Shown here piece after piece: positions 1 through 6,472 of a stretch of DNA of 8,610 bases. This DNA is from Acidobacteriota bacterium (lineage in GTDB: Bacteria > Acidobacteriota > Terriglobia > Terriglobales > Acidobacteriaceae), in assembly GCA_021819255.1 (NCBI GenBank), contig JAKART010000074.1:1-8610 (forward strand). The letters are read 5' to 3'. Positions within the stretch are counted from its first letter, which is position 1. Each line of letters opens with the position of its first letter. The notes under the pieces were generated by a model. That model had not been told where the DNA came from. It made no database searches and saw only the letters and a program-made list of their open reading frames with translations. Both the position numbers and the translations under genes were made by a program.

Positions 1-77
1 CGATCTTAACGTCCATTGTCTATGCTGGGCTGAACCTCCTCGATGACAACTCTCCTGCGGCCTTCGGCTGGTTTCAT
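1..77 (-). CDS. glgE: N-terminal fragment of a probable GlgE maltosyltransferase, running off the left edge, with an in-frame stop
   Basis: An ATG at 75-77 on the minus strand opens 23 codons that include RRRVVIEEVQPSIDNGR. This resembles the start of alpha-1,4-glucan:maltose-1-phosphate maltosyltransferases (pattern RVVIE..xPxIDxGRF). GlgE is a cytoplasmic GH13 enzyme that extends alpha-glucan with maltose-1-phosphate. The start is supported by an AAGGAG ribosome site at 89-94, 11 nt upstream. The frame reaches TAA at 6-8, just where the family continues with an aromatic residue after GR. A frameshift, a nonsense change or an error near the end of the sequence would explain this. Alternatively the ORF is a chance 23-codon match. 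Only about 25 residues can be seen, so the family assignment rests on a short motif recalled from memory. The gene is divergent from the NUDIX gene, and both promoters should lie in 78-217. Confidence 0.45.
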
Positions 78-217
78 GCGGGATGCGGCTCCTTTTGACC
101 TCTGTAGAGATGGTAACGGACGAAAGCGCGCGGAGAGTGACGGGATACAGGAGATGCGATGGCGCAGGCTCAGGCTGAGGCCGGCGGCAGGATAAGATGG
201 TGGCGTGAGGGCAGAGC
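78..217. promoter_or_regulatory. Divergent intergenic region between the glgE-like start and the NUDIX gene
   Basis: This 140-nt spacer must hold the start signals for both flanking genes. The glgE-like ribosome site AAGGAG is at 89-94 (minus) and a GAGG ribosome site for the NUDIX gene is at 207-210 (plus). A TTGACC hexamer at 95-100 could be a plus-strand -35 box, but no convincing -10 lies 16-18 nt downstream. A small inverted repeat CTCAG-G-CTGAG sits at 169-179. Confidence 0.35.
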
Positions 218-838
218 GTGGCGAATGATTTCCTTCCAAATTTGGCCGGCAAGGAGAAGCCGATTCGGACCGTCAGCACGCGTGAAGTGTATCGAAACCC
301 GTGGTGCCGGGTGCGAGAGGACGTCATCGAGCGCAAGTTATGCTCGAAGGAGTCTGGCGGATTTGGGATCTACGGCGTCATGGAGAAGGAGCCGGCGGTC
401 ATCATCATTCCTCTCGAACGCACCACGGAGGGGGACTTTGTATGGCTGGTGCATCAGTATCGCTACACCGTTGGAGCCAGCTTCTACGAGCTTCCCCAGG
501 GAAGCTGGGAGATTGCGGAGGTTGACCCACTGGAGCTGGCGCGGGGGGAACTGGCCGAAGAGACCGGATTGCGCGCCCAGCGAATCACGCGGCTGGCGGA
601 TCTTTGGATCGCCTATGGAGCGATGCGGCAGATTCATCATGTCTTTCTTGCCGAGGGATTGAGCCAAGGCGAGACGGAACGCGACCCTGAGGAGCATGAT
701 ATGACGGTGCATCGGGTTGGGGTACATGAGTTTGAAGCCATGCTCCTGGATGGACGGGTGATGGACAACTGCACAGCCGCCGCCTGGGGGGTGTATCGAA
801 TCTGGCGAGAAAGGCACACTGAGGCGGCTACGCTCTGA
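218..838 (+). CDS. NUDIX hydrolase, ADP-ribose pyrophosphatase-like
   Basis: A 206-residue protein of the NUDIX superfamily, which hydrolyses nucleoside diphosphates linked to another group using Mg2+ or Mn2+; it is probably cytoplasmic. The NUDIX box is at residues 95-118: ELPQG precedes it, and ELAEETGL (111-118) supplies metal-binding glutamates E111, E114 and E115. Two features differ from the textbook pattern Gx5Ex7REUXEEXGU. One extra residue lies between the glycine and the helix, and the conserved arginine before the first glutamate is glycine (G110, in LARGEL). I recall the ARGELAEETG form from other NUDIX proteins, so this is likely a subfamily trait. The upstream strand segment AVIIIPLE fits the NudF-like fold. 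The start is GTG, chosen because GAGG at 207-210 sits 7 nt upstream and the family-like sequence starts soon after. The exact substrate cannot be told. The gene converges on the VWA gene 86 nt away. Confidence 0.88.
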   Translation: MANDFLPNLAGKEKPIRTVSTREVYRNPWCRVREDVIERKLCSKESGGFGIYGVMEKEPAVIIIPLERTTEGDFVWLVHQYRYTVGASFYELPQGSWEIAEVDPLELARGELAEETGLRAQRITRLADLWIAYGAMRQIHHVFLAEGLSQGETERDPEEHDMTVHRVGVHEFEAMLLDGRVMDNCTAAAWGVYRIWRERHTEAATL

Positions 839-877
839 AAGAGGTTCCGGCATACTCTGTGGACAGGTGGAGCAAAC

Positions 878-911
878 CAAAGACCCAACAGGCGGAAGCC
901 GGCGGGCTTTG
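878..911. terminator. Stem-loop in the NUDIX/VWA convergent spacer, possible bidirectional terminator
   Basis: CAAAG (878-882) pairs with CTTTG (907-911), and CCC (884-886) with GGG (904-906) around a single bulged A. GGC (891-893) and GCC (898-900) can pair inside. An alternative pairing is AACAGGC (887-893) with GCCTGTT (919-925), which reaches into the VWA stop codon. Neither strand has a real T-run after the stem, so a classical intrinsic terminator is not proven. The position between two converging stop codons is what suggests the role. Confidence 0.35.
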
Positions 912-924
912 ACTGTCTGCCTGT

Positions 925-2151
925 TCAATTCACGCGCTTGGATCGCCGGGACATGAAGTCCATCAGAAGGTAGTTGCCCAGGGTCTGTGGCGTGGTGAAG
1001 TATGCTTTGCCGCGGCACATCGCCGACATCTGTTGCACGAACTGGACCAGTTGAAAATCATTGGCCAGCATGAAGGTATTGATCATAATGCCCGCTCGCT
1101 TGCAGCGGCTGACCTCTTCCAGAGTCTCCGAGATCACCAGCGGATCAAGGCCAAAAGCGTTCTTGTAGATGCCGCCGTCTGCCATGGTCAGCGCTGATGG
1201 TTTGCCATCCGTGATCATCACAATCTGCCGCATCTCCTTGCCGGAGCCTCGCAGCACGCGCTGCGCGACCCGCAGCCCTTCGCGAGTGTTGGTGTAGTGT
1301 GGTCCCACCTTCACTCGAGGAAGTTGGGAGAGGGGAATATGTTCCGCAGAGTCATGGAAGAGCACCAGATCAATGGAGTCTCCGGGATACTGAGTGCGAA
1401 TGAGATGAGAGAGGGCCATGGCTACCCGCTTGGCGGGCGTAAAGCGATCCTCGCCATACAGAATCATGGAGTGGGAGCAGTCCAGCAGAACCACGGTAGC
1501 GCAAGAGGATTGATAATCGGCTTGCTGTACTTGCAGGTCAGAGTACTCCAGGTTGATGGCTCCGGCGGAGGTGGGCCCGCCTTCGCGCGCGAAGAGGTTG
1601 GAGAGCGTGGCTGTGATGTCCAGGTTCAGGCTGTCGCCAAACTGATAAGGCTTGGAGGAGCCGTTGGTCTCCACGCCGGCCGCTTCATGGTGGGTATCGT
1701 GGCGGCCCAGCGAGGACTTGCCCAAGGGGCCCAGAAGATCGCGCAATGCCTTGTATCCCAGAAAGTCCAGGCCTTTGGCGGTGATCTCGAAGCGGGACTC
1801 GCCGCTGTTGCCTTCCCCGGCGGAGCCCTGGCTGTCCGATGGGTCCTCCGCGTTGAGATAGGCGTCCGCCTTCATGCGTTCGATGATCTTGTCGATGAGG
1901 TCTTCCACCTGCTCCGGGTCGAGCTGGTCAAATTGCTCCTGGGACACCTCATCGAGAAGTTCACCCGATTCCAGGGCCTGGCGTATGGCTTTGCGCAGGC
2001 TCTCCATGGAGTCGTCCGAATTGGAGAAGGACGAGTAGGGATCCTCAAAGCCGGAGTCCAGCAGGAAGTCCGAGAGGGCCTGAAGAAGGTCCTCAAGGTC
2101 CAGGCTGGAGGAGAGATCGCCGGTGAATCGAGTATAGCGCGTGAGCTTCAT
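925..2151 (-). CDS. VWA-domain protein, predicted partner of the MoxR-like ATPase
   Basis: A 408-residue protein with a von Willebrand factor A domain from about residue 215 to the C-terminus. The metal-ion-dependent adhesion site is intact: DCSHS (D224, S226, S228), T287 in HYTNT and D315 in ITDG. The N-terminus ([10 protein letters not shown], then [20 protein letters not shown]) and an acidic, helical, Ser/Glu-rich middle (about 40-120) look like the VWA proteins that accompany Mg-chelatase-I-like ATPases in several phyla. No signal peptide or membrane helix is visible, so it should be cytoplasmic. In BchI/BchD and MoxR-VWA pairs the VWA protein couples ATPase movement to a target; the target here is unknown. 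The likely ATPase partner is encoded at 4579-6156 on the same strand, beyond an opposing MFS gene. The start is the first ATG of the family-like sequence. No Shine-Dalgarno motif precedes it; the bases just upstream are TTTTAGCCACC. Confidence 0.85.
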   Translation of the reverse strand: MKLTRYTRFTGDLSSSLDLEDLLQALSDFLLDSGFEDPYSSFSNSDDSMESLRKAIRQALESGELLDEVSQEQFDQLDPEQVEDLIDKIIERMKADAYLNAEDPSDSQGSAGEGNSGESRFEITAKGLDFLGYKALRDLLGPLGKSSLGRHDTHHEAAGVETNGSSKPYQFGDSLNLDITATLSNLFAREGGPTSAGAINLEYSDLQVQQADYQSSCATVVLLDCSHSMILYGEDRFTPAKRVAMALSHLIRTQYPGDSIDLVLFHDSAEHIPLSQLPRVKVGPHYTNTREGLRVAQRVLRGSGKEMRQIVMITDGKPSALTMADGGIYKNAFGLDPLVISETLEEVSRCKRAGIMINTFMLANDFQLVQFVQQMSAMCRGKAYFTTPQTLGNYLLMDFMSRRSKRVN

Positions 2152-2625
2152 GGTGGCTAAAAGGGGAATGCTGCAAGCAGCACCAGATGGAACGGACGGA
2201 TCTCCCTCCAGATTAGACGAGCGATCGGCTCTGGGGATGCTGATCCGCGTTCAATCTCACACCGGAGCCAAGCCGGGAGTTGGAATCCTGGTGAAGACAC
2301 GGAGACAGAAGGTGCAGGACGGGAGTTTTTCGCTGCGGGGCAATCTTTGCGCGGCTTCTCTAATAAAATAGGGGTTTGGAATCCTTGGCAGGCCGGCGCG
2401 CCGGGAAGGTCCCCGTTGCGGAGCAATTTGTTTGGGCTATTTGGGGGATCGAGTCACCACAAAGATGCGAGTGCAGCGACGGAGGGAAAGAAAACAGATG
2501 TCGACTGAATAAGACGCGCAGGCAAATGCGGCACACAGGTTTCTGTCCGGCCGGACCAAATTGTCGTTCGCGGATCTCATCACCCTCCCTACTCTCGCAA
2601 ACCTCCCCACTCGCTTAGGAACGGC
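2152..2625. promoter_or_regulatory. Divergent intergenic region between the VWA and MFS genes, with two 12-bp palindromes
   Basis: No convincing gene lies in these 474 nt. The region must carry the promoters of two divergent genes. An AT-rich island at 2361-2370 (TAATAAAATA) stands out from GC-rich surroundings; it contains TAAAAT (2364-2369, plus) and TATTTT (minus) as possible -10 boxes, but neither has a good -35. Perfect palindromes CCGGCGCGCCGG (2393-2404) and GTCCGGCCGGAC (2545-2556) could be regulator sites. The MFS ribosome site AGGA is at 2617-2620, 5 nt before the ATG. Confidence 0.4.
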
Positions 2626-4257
2626 ATGGCACAGGCTACCGTTGTCGCTGCAGAAAAGGCGCCGAACAGAGACTCCGAGGATGAGTTTCATCACGAGCCG
2701 TGGACGCCGCGGTTCAACCCGTGGGTGATCACCCTAACGGTGACGCTGGCCACCTTCATGGAGGCCCTGGATTCGAGCATCGCCAATGTGGCGCTGCCGC
2801 ACATCGCCGGTTCCCTGGGCGCCACCTATGAGGAAGCAACCTGGGTGCTGACCTCTTACCTGGTCTCCAATGCGATTGTGCTGCCCATCAGCGGCTGGAT
2901 TGCGAACCGAATTGGACGCAAGAACTTCTACATGAGCTGCGTGGCAATCTTCACCCTGTTCTCCTTCCTGTGCGGGCTGGCGACCTCTCTGTCCATGCTG
3001 ATTGTGCTGCGGGTCATACAAGGAGCAGCCGGCGGAGGTTTGCAACCGAGTGAGCGCGCCATTCTGGCCGATACCTTCGCTCCTGAAAAGCGCAGCATGG
3101 CGTTCAGCATGTACGGTATGGCCGTGGTGTTGGCGCCGGCGATCGGGCCAACGGTGGGCGGATGGATCACGGACAACTCTACCTGGCGATGGATCTTCTT
3201 TCTGAATATTCCGGTGGGTATTCTCTCCCTCTTGCTTACCAGCAAAATCGTCGAGGATCCACCTTATCTTAAGAGAGTACGGGCAAAACTCGGCGGCATC
3301 GACGGAATTGGCCTGGGGCTGCTGGCGCTCACGATTGGCGCGCTGCAGATCTTGCTGGATAAGGGGCAGGAAGACGACTGGTTCGGATCGCGCTTCATCG
3401 TTACCTGCGCCATTGTGGCGGGCTGCGCTCTTGTGGCGTTCCTGTACCGCGAGTTGACCGCCAGGCATCCGATCGTGGATCTCTCTTTGTACACCAGGCG
3501 CAACTTTGCCATGTCCCAGATCGTCATGGTGATCATCGGGGCGACGCTCTATGCCACAACGGTGATGATCCCTCAGTTTCTTCAGGTAATGATGGGCTAT
3601 ACGGCTACCGAAGCCGGGCTGGCGCTCTCGGCCGGAGGCCTGGTGCTAATTACCATGTTCCCCATCGTTGGCTATGTGGGGCAAAGGGTCGATCCGCGGC
3701 TGATGATCACCTACGGATTCACCTTGCTCACCATCGGCATCTGGAGAATCTCCGGAGTTTACCTGGGAATCACCTTCTGGGATGCGGCCAGTTGGCGGAT
3801 GGTGATGGTGCTGGGCATGCCGTTTCTCTTTGTTCCCATCAGTGTGATGAGCTATGTAGGAATTCCCCAGGAGAAGAACAACGAGGTCTCGGGCATGACG
3901 GCGCTGGCGCGCAACATCGGAGGCAGCATTGGGATCTCCTTTATCAGCACGATGCTGGCCAGGCGAGCTCAGGTGCATCAACACTACCTTGCCGCCAAAG
4001 TCTACAACGGATCAAGTGCCTATCAATCGCTGTATCAAGGGATGAAGGCTTCGCTGGAGACCAGCGGCTACTCCGCAGCCAGCGCCGGGGCGCGAGCCTC
4101 AGCCCGAATCTACAACATGATGAATGTGCAGGCCAGCACGCTAGCCTACGTTGATACTGTGCATGTGCTGGTCGTGCTGGTCGGTTGCCTGATTCCCGTG
4201 GGATATCTGATGAAGAGGCCAAAGTTTCGTCCCAAAGAGGTCGCGCCGACCGACTGA
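2626..4257 (+). CDS. MFS multidrug efflux transporter, DHA2 (EmrB/QacA-like) family, 14 TM segments
   Basis: A 543-residue inner-membrane drug:proton antiporter. The hallmark motifs appear in order: motif D1 LDSSIANVALPHI (48-60), in which D49 is the usual membrane-embedded acidic residue; motif A GWIANRIGRK (90-99); motif B around R129 (LRVIQGAAGGG); and antiporter motif C APAIGPTVGGW (170-180), followed by WRWIFFLNIPVG. The hydrophobic pattern and length fit 14 helices. The N-terminal 30 residues are polar and cytoplasmic, and a long polar stretch (about 445-505) precedes the last helix, as is usual for DHA2 proteins. AGGA at 2617-2620 supports the start. No EmrA/HlyD adaptor, TolC-type protein or regulator gene lies beside it, so it may work alone or with components encoded elsewhere. 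Its substrate cannot be predicted. It lies in opposite orientation between the VWA and ATPase genes. Confidence 0.92.
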   Translation: MAQATVVAAEKAPNRDSEDEFHHEPWTPRFNPWVITLTVTLATFMEALDSSIANVALPHIAGSLGATYEEATWVLTSYLVSNAIVLPISGWIANRIGRKNFYMSCVAIFTLFSFLCGLATSLSMLIVLRVIQGAAGGGLQPSERAILADTFAPEKRSMAFSMYGMAVVLAPAIGPTVGGWITDNSTWRWIFFLNIPVGILSLLLTSKIVEDPPYLKRVRAKLGGIDGIGLGLLALTIGALQILLDKGQEDDWFGSRFIVTCAIVAGCALVAFLYRELTARHPIVDLSLYTRRNFAMSQIVMVIIGATLYATTVMIPQFLQVMMGYTATEAGLALSAGGLVLITMFPIVGYVGQRVDPRLMITYGFTLLTIGIWRISGVYLGITFWDAASWRMVMVLGMPFLFVPISVMSYVGIPQEKNNEVSGMTALARNIGGSIGISFISTMLARRAQVHQHYLAAKVYNGSSAYQSLYQGMKASLETSGYSAASAGARASARIYNMMNVQASTLAYVDTVHVLVVLVGCLIPVGYLMKRPKFRPKEVAPTD

Positions 4258-4578
4258 GGCCAGACGGCGGCCGCAGCGGGAGCATGGGCTGACGGCGCTG
4301 AAGACCGCAAAGGAAAGCGGCTGGCGGATGCAGTTGACCTGGGCGAATCTTGCCGGCTGGAGCCGTAGTTCGAGCGGCATGCACCGGTTCTTCTCTTCCA
4401 AGAGGGTATTCCCGTGCGGGTGTATCTATGATGCCTTGAGCTTCAAAGGCACTTTCTCAGTGGAAACGCCGACGGAAGCCCTCCTCGGCGTACCCTTCCA
4501 TCCTGAAAGTGCTCACGCGAAAGCAGCCAGGTTGAATCATCTCCCATCCGGCATTGTCAGCCACCCGGAAAGTTGTTT
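4258..4578. other. Convergent spacer between the MFS and ATPase genes, structured, no supported gene
   Basis: These 321 nt separate two converging stop codons. An 84-codon plus-strand ORF (4328-4582) spans much of it but has no ribosome site, no recognisable domain and an odd composition, so I do not call it a gene. Small stem-loops are frequent, for example GCCTTGA/TCAA-A-GGC (4433-4450) and CCCGTGCGGG (4411-4420), together with the long nested inverted repeat listed separately. No T-run terminator was found for the MFS gene. Confidence 0.5.
4449..4512. repeat. 64-bp nested inverted repeat (long imperfect hairpin)
   Basis: Three pairs of arms are nested around one centre: GCACTTTC (4449-4456) with GAAAGTGC (4505-4512), TGGAA (4461-4465) with TTCCA (4496-4500), and ACGCCGA (4466-4472) with TCGGCGT (4485-4491). 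That gives 20 paired positions, interrupted by a 4x4 internal loop and a 4-nt bulge, with a 12-nt apical loop. It lies 67 nt past the ATPase stop codon. It could be a 3' end structure or a remnant of a dispersed palindromic element. Confidence 0.55.
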
Positions 4579-6156
4579 CTAATTGAAGCCGCGCCGGGTG
4601 CGGTTGCGCGCCATCTGGTTCAGGGCGTCTTCCTGCAGACGCTCGCGAGCGTGTTCGCCAAAATCGGCTGCCTCTTCGATGCGGCGGCGCTTTTCACCTG
4701 CCGTGAAAACGCGGGCTTCGGAGCGTGAGATCTTTTTGTGCGCGGTCAGGCCCTCCAGGAGAAACTCCGCCGCGGAGACGGAGACTTCGACAGGGGAGCG
4801 TTGATGAATCTTCAGAGGAGAGAGTCTCTCAAAGAGACCTTGAATGGTCTTCAACTCGGAATAAACGGTCTTTGCGGGCTGCTTGTCGTTGAGTTCCACA
4901 GCCCCGCCGAGATTGAACCATTGTTCGATCTGCTGGGTGTCCGTGTTGGCGAAGTAAGCGTCATAGATGTTGGCCACCGCCTGGCGGATAATCTCGCGGA
5001 TGACGGTCTCGGCGCCCTTCAGTTCGCCCTCATACTCCAGTTCGATCTTGCCCGTGATGCCGGGCAGCGCGGCGAAGATATCACCCACCCTCGGGACGAC
5101 CAGCTTCTCGCCGTGCAGTAGAGCCCTGCGTTCCGCGTTGGAGACCACCAGCTCCATGGTGGAGATAGGCAGCCGCTGCGAGACGCCGGAGCGCTTGTCC
5201 ACCTTCTTATCCTCGCGGGCCACAAAAGCGACCTGCTCCACAATCTGTCGGATGTACTGTGGTATCACCATCTCGTGGATGTTCTGGTCGCCCCCGGCAT
5301 AGCCGCGCTCCGTCCACGCCTCCTGTTGGGTGATGTTGATCGCCTCCTCCAGCGATTCCGGATAGTGAGTCCGGATCTCGCTGCCGATGCGGTCCTTGAG
5401 CGGAGTCACAATCTTGCCGCGCGCCGTGTAGTCCTCCGGGTTGGCCGAGAAGACGATGGCCACATCCAGCTCAAGACGGATGGGATAACCCTTCATCTGC
5501 ACATCCCCCTCCTGCATGATGTTGAACAGGGCGACCTGAATCTTGCCGGCCAGGTCGGGAACCTCATTGATGGCAAAGATGCCCCGGTTGGCGCGGGGAA
5601 GAAGTCCGTAGTGCATAGTGAGTTCGCTGCCGAGCTCATGACCGGAGCGCGCTGCTTTGATCGGATCCACGTCGCCGATCAGATCAGCCACCGTAACGTC
5701 GGGAGTGGCCAGCTTCTCGACGTAGCGGTCGCGCGGCGTCATCCAGGCAATCGGCGTATCATCGCCCAGCGAGGCGATCAGATCGCGCGAGAACCTGCTC
5801 AGCGGAGCGTAAGGGTTGTCGCGGATCTCCGAGCCGGCGACGAAGGGACAATAGGGGTCCAGCAGCGTGGTCAGGGAGCGCAGAATCCGCGACTTCGCCT
5901 GACCGCGCAGACCCAGCAGGATAAAGTTATGGCGAGAGAGAATGGCATTGACGATCTGCGGAACTACCGTATCGTCAAAACCGATAATGCCTGGGAACAG
6001 GCTCTCACCCTCGCGCGCCCCGCCTGGAGCAATCTCGCGTAGCTGCTTGATCAGGTTATCGCGGAGTTCATCCTTGACGCTGCGGGTCAAGCGCTCAGGG
6101 GTGAACTCTGATTGGCGAAGCTGGCCCAGGGTGCGCGGAAGTGTCGTCTGCGGCAT
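4579..6156 (-). CDS. MoxR/Mg-chelatase-I-like AAA+ ATPase, predicted partner of the VWA protein
   Basis: A 525-residue cytoplasmic AAA+ ATPase. In order: a helical N-terminal extension (1-50); Walker A GLRGQAKS (82-89, K88, S89); a Walker B region GIFAINEVPDL (192-202) with E198 but asparagine N197 where aspartate is usual; sensor 1 in SANPEDYTARG (N239); and PLKDRIGSEIR (252-262), with arginines R256 and R262 as possible arginine-finger residues. The C-terminal 200 residues are mostly helical. Such proteins are often annotated as magnesium chelatase subunit I or sigma-54-interacting proteins. There is no sigma-54 GAFTGA loop and no DNA-binding domain, so a regulator role is unlikely; nor are chlorophyll genes present. 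I infer a MoxR-type chaperone or remodelling role with the VWA protein at 925-2151. The ATG has no Shine-Dalgarno motif but lies 6 nt past a TATACT box, suggesting a leaderless mRNA. Confidence 0.87.
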   Translation of the reverse strand: MPQTTLPRTLGQLRQSEFTPERLTRSVKDELRDNLIKQLREIAPGGAREGESLFPGIIGFDDTVVPQIVNAILSRHNFILLGLRGQAKSRILRSLTTLLDPYCPFVAGSEIRDNPYAPLSRFSRDLIASLGDDTPIAWMTPRDRYVEKLATPDVTVADLIGDVDPIKAARSGHELGSELTMHYGLLPRANRGIFAINEVPDLAGKIQVALFNIMQEGDVQMKGYPIRLELDVAIVFSANPEDYTARGKIVTPLKDRIGSEIRTHYPESLEEAINITQQEAWTERGYAGGDQNIHEMVIPQYIRQIVEQVAFVAREDKKVDKRSGVSQRLPISTMELVVSNAERRALLHGEKLVVPRVGDIFAALPGITGKIELEYEGELKGAETVIREIIRQAVANIYDAYFANTDTQQIEQWFNLGGAVELNDKQPAKTVYSELKTIQGLFERLSPLKIHQRSPVEVSVSAAEFLLEGLTAHKKISRSEARVFTAGEKRRRIEEAADFGEHARERLQEDALNQMARNRTRRGFN

Positions 6157-6162
6157 GTGTTA

Positions 6163-6168
6163 AGTATA
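6163..6168 (-). promoter_or_regulatory. -10 box (TATACT) of the ATPase gene, leaderless configuration
   Basis: On the minus strand TATACT (5 of 6 matches to TATAAT) is followed by TAACAC and then the ATG at 6156. Transcription would normally begin about 7 nt after the -10, that is, at the A of the start codon. The -35 area is weak (GCTTCT at 6186-6191, 17-nt spacer). No ribosome site lies in the 20 nt before the ATG. Confidence 0.5.
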
Positions 6169-6230
6169 GATGTTTCGAACAGTTGAGAAGCTTTACGCTT
6201 CCAGAGCGGGGATTTTGCAGGTTCGCGGAA

Positions 6231-6261
6231 GGGCAAAGATCCGGCAGGGCAAAGATCCGGC
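6231..6261. repeat. Tandem 15-bp direct repeat upstream of the ATPase promoter
   Basis: GGGCAAAGATCCGGC occurs at 6231-6245 and, exactly, at 6247-6261, giving a 16-bp period with one A between. It lies about 65 bp upstream of the TATACT box. It could be a pair of binding sites on neighbouring helical faces, or a recent local duplication. Confidence 0.7.
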
Positions 6262-6398
6262 GCCATGGTGGGCCGGTAGAAGGGCTATTCCACAGGTTCC
6301 GCGGGCAATCATCGCTTGCAAGGAGGCCATCGAGCCGACAAAGGGTGCGAATGCAGAGATGCCGTGTCGCCTCCGCTTGATCGATCCTTCGTGGCGGG

Positions 6399-6438
6399 GC
6401 GTTGGGCGAGTCAGCGGATGTGCGGACTTGCCCAACGC
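6399..6438. repeat. 40-bp inverted repeat downstream of rho
   Basis: GCGTTGGGC (6399-6407) pairs perfectly with GCCCAACGC (6430-6438). AGTC (6409-6412) pairs with GACT (6425-6428), with one G/T position between, giving a 14-position stem and a 12-nt loop. It starts 34 nt beyond the rho stop codon. There is no T-run after it in the rho direction, so it could protect the mRNA 3' end or act as a pause site rather than a classical terminator. A 9-bp direct repeat, GCGAACAGG, at 6437-6445 and 6449-6457 overlaps its edge. Confidence 0.6.
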
Positions 6439-6472
6439 GAACAGGTTTGCGAACAGGGCAGGGAGGCGGCTC

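Noticed and set aside
2149..2157. GCCACCATG at the VWA start, identical to a eukaryotic Kozak context
   Set aside because: All genes here are bacterial in type; the match has no meaning for bacterial ribosomes.
1297..2160. 287-codon plus-strand ORF opposite the VWA gene
   Set aside because: It is the antisense shadow of a well-supported VWA gene; its translation has no recognisable motif.
4328..4582. 84-codon plus-strand ORF in the MFS/ATPase spacer
   Set aside because: It has no ribosome site, no domain or membrane pattern, overlaps the nested inverted repeat, and ends in the ATPase stop region. A chance ORF is more likely.
5275..6042. 255-codon plus-strand ORF opposite the ATPase
   Set aside because: It is a shadow of the ATPase gene, with no motif of its own.
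4579..6156. ATPase as a true magnesium chelatase for chlorophyll, or a sigma-54 activator
   Set aside because: No other chlorophyll-pathway gene is seen, and there is no GAFTGA loop or DNA-binding domain; a MoxR-like role fits better.
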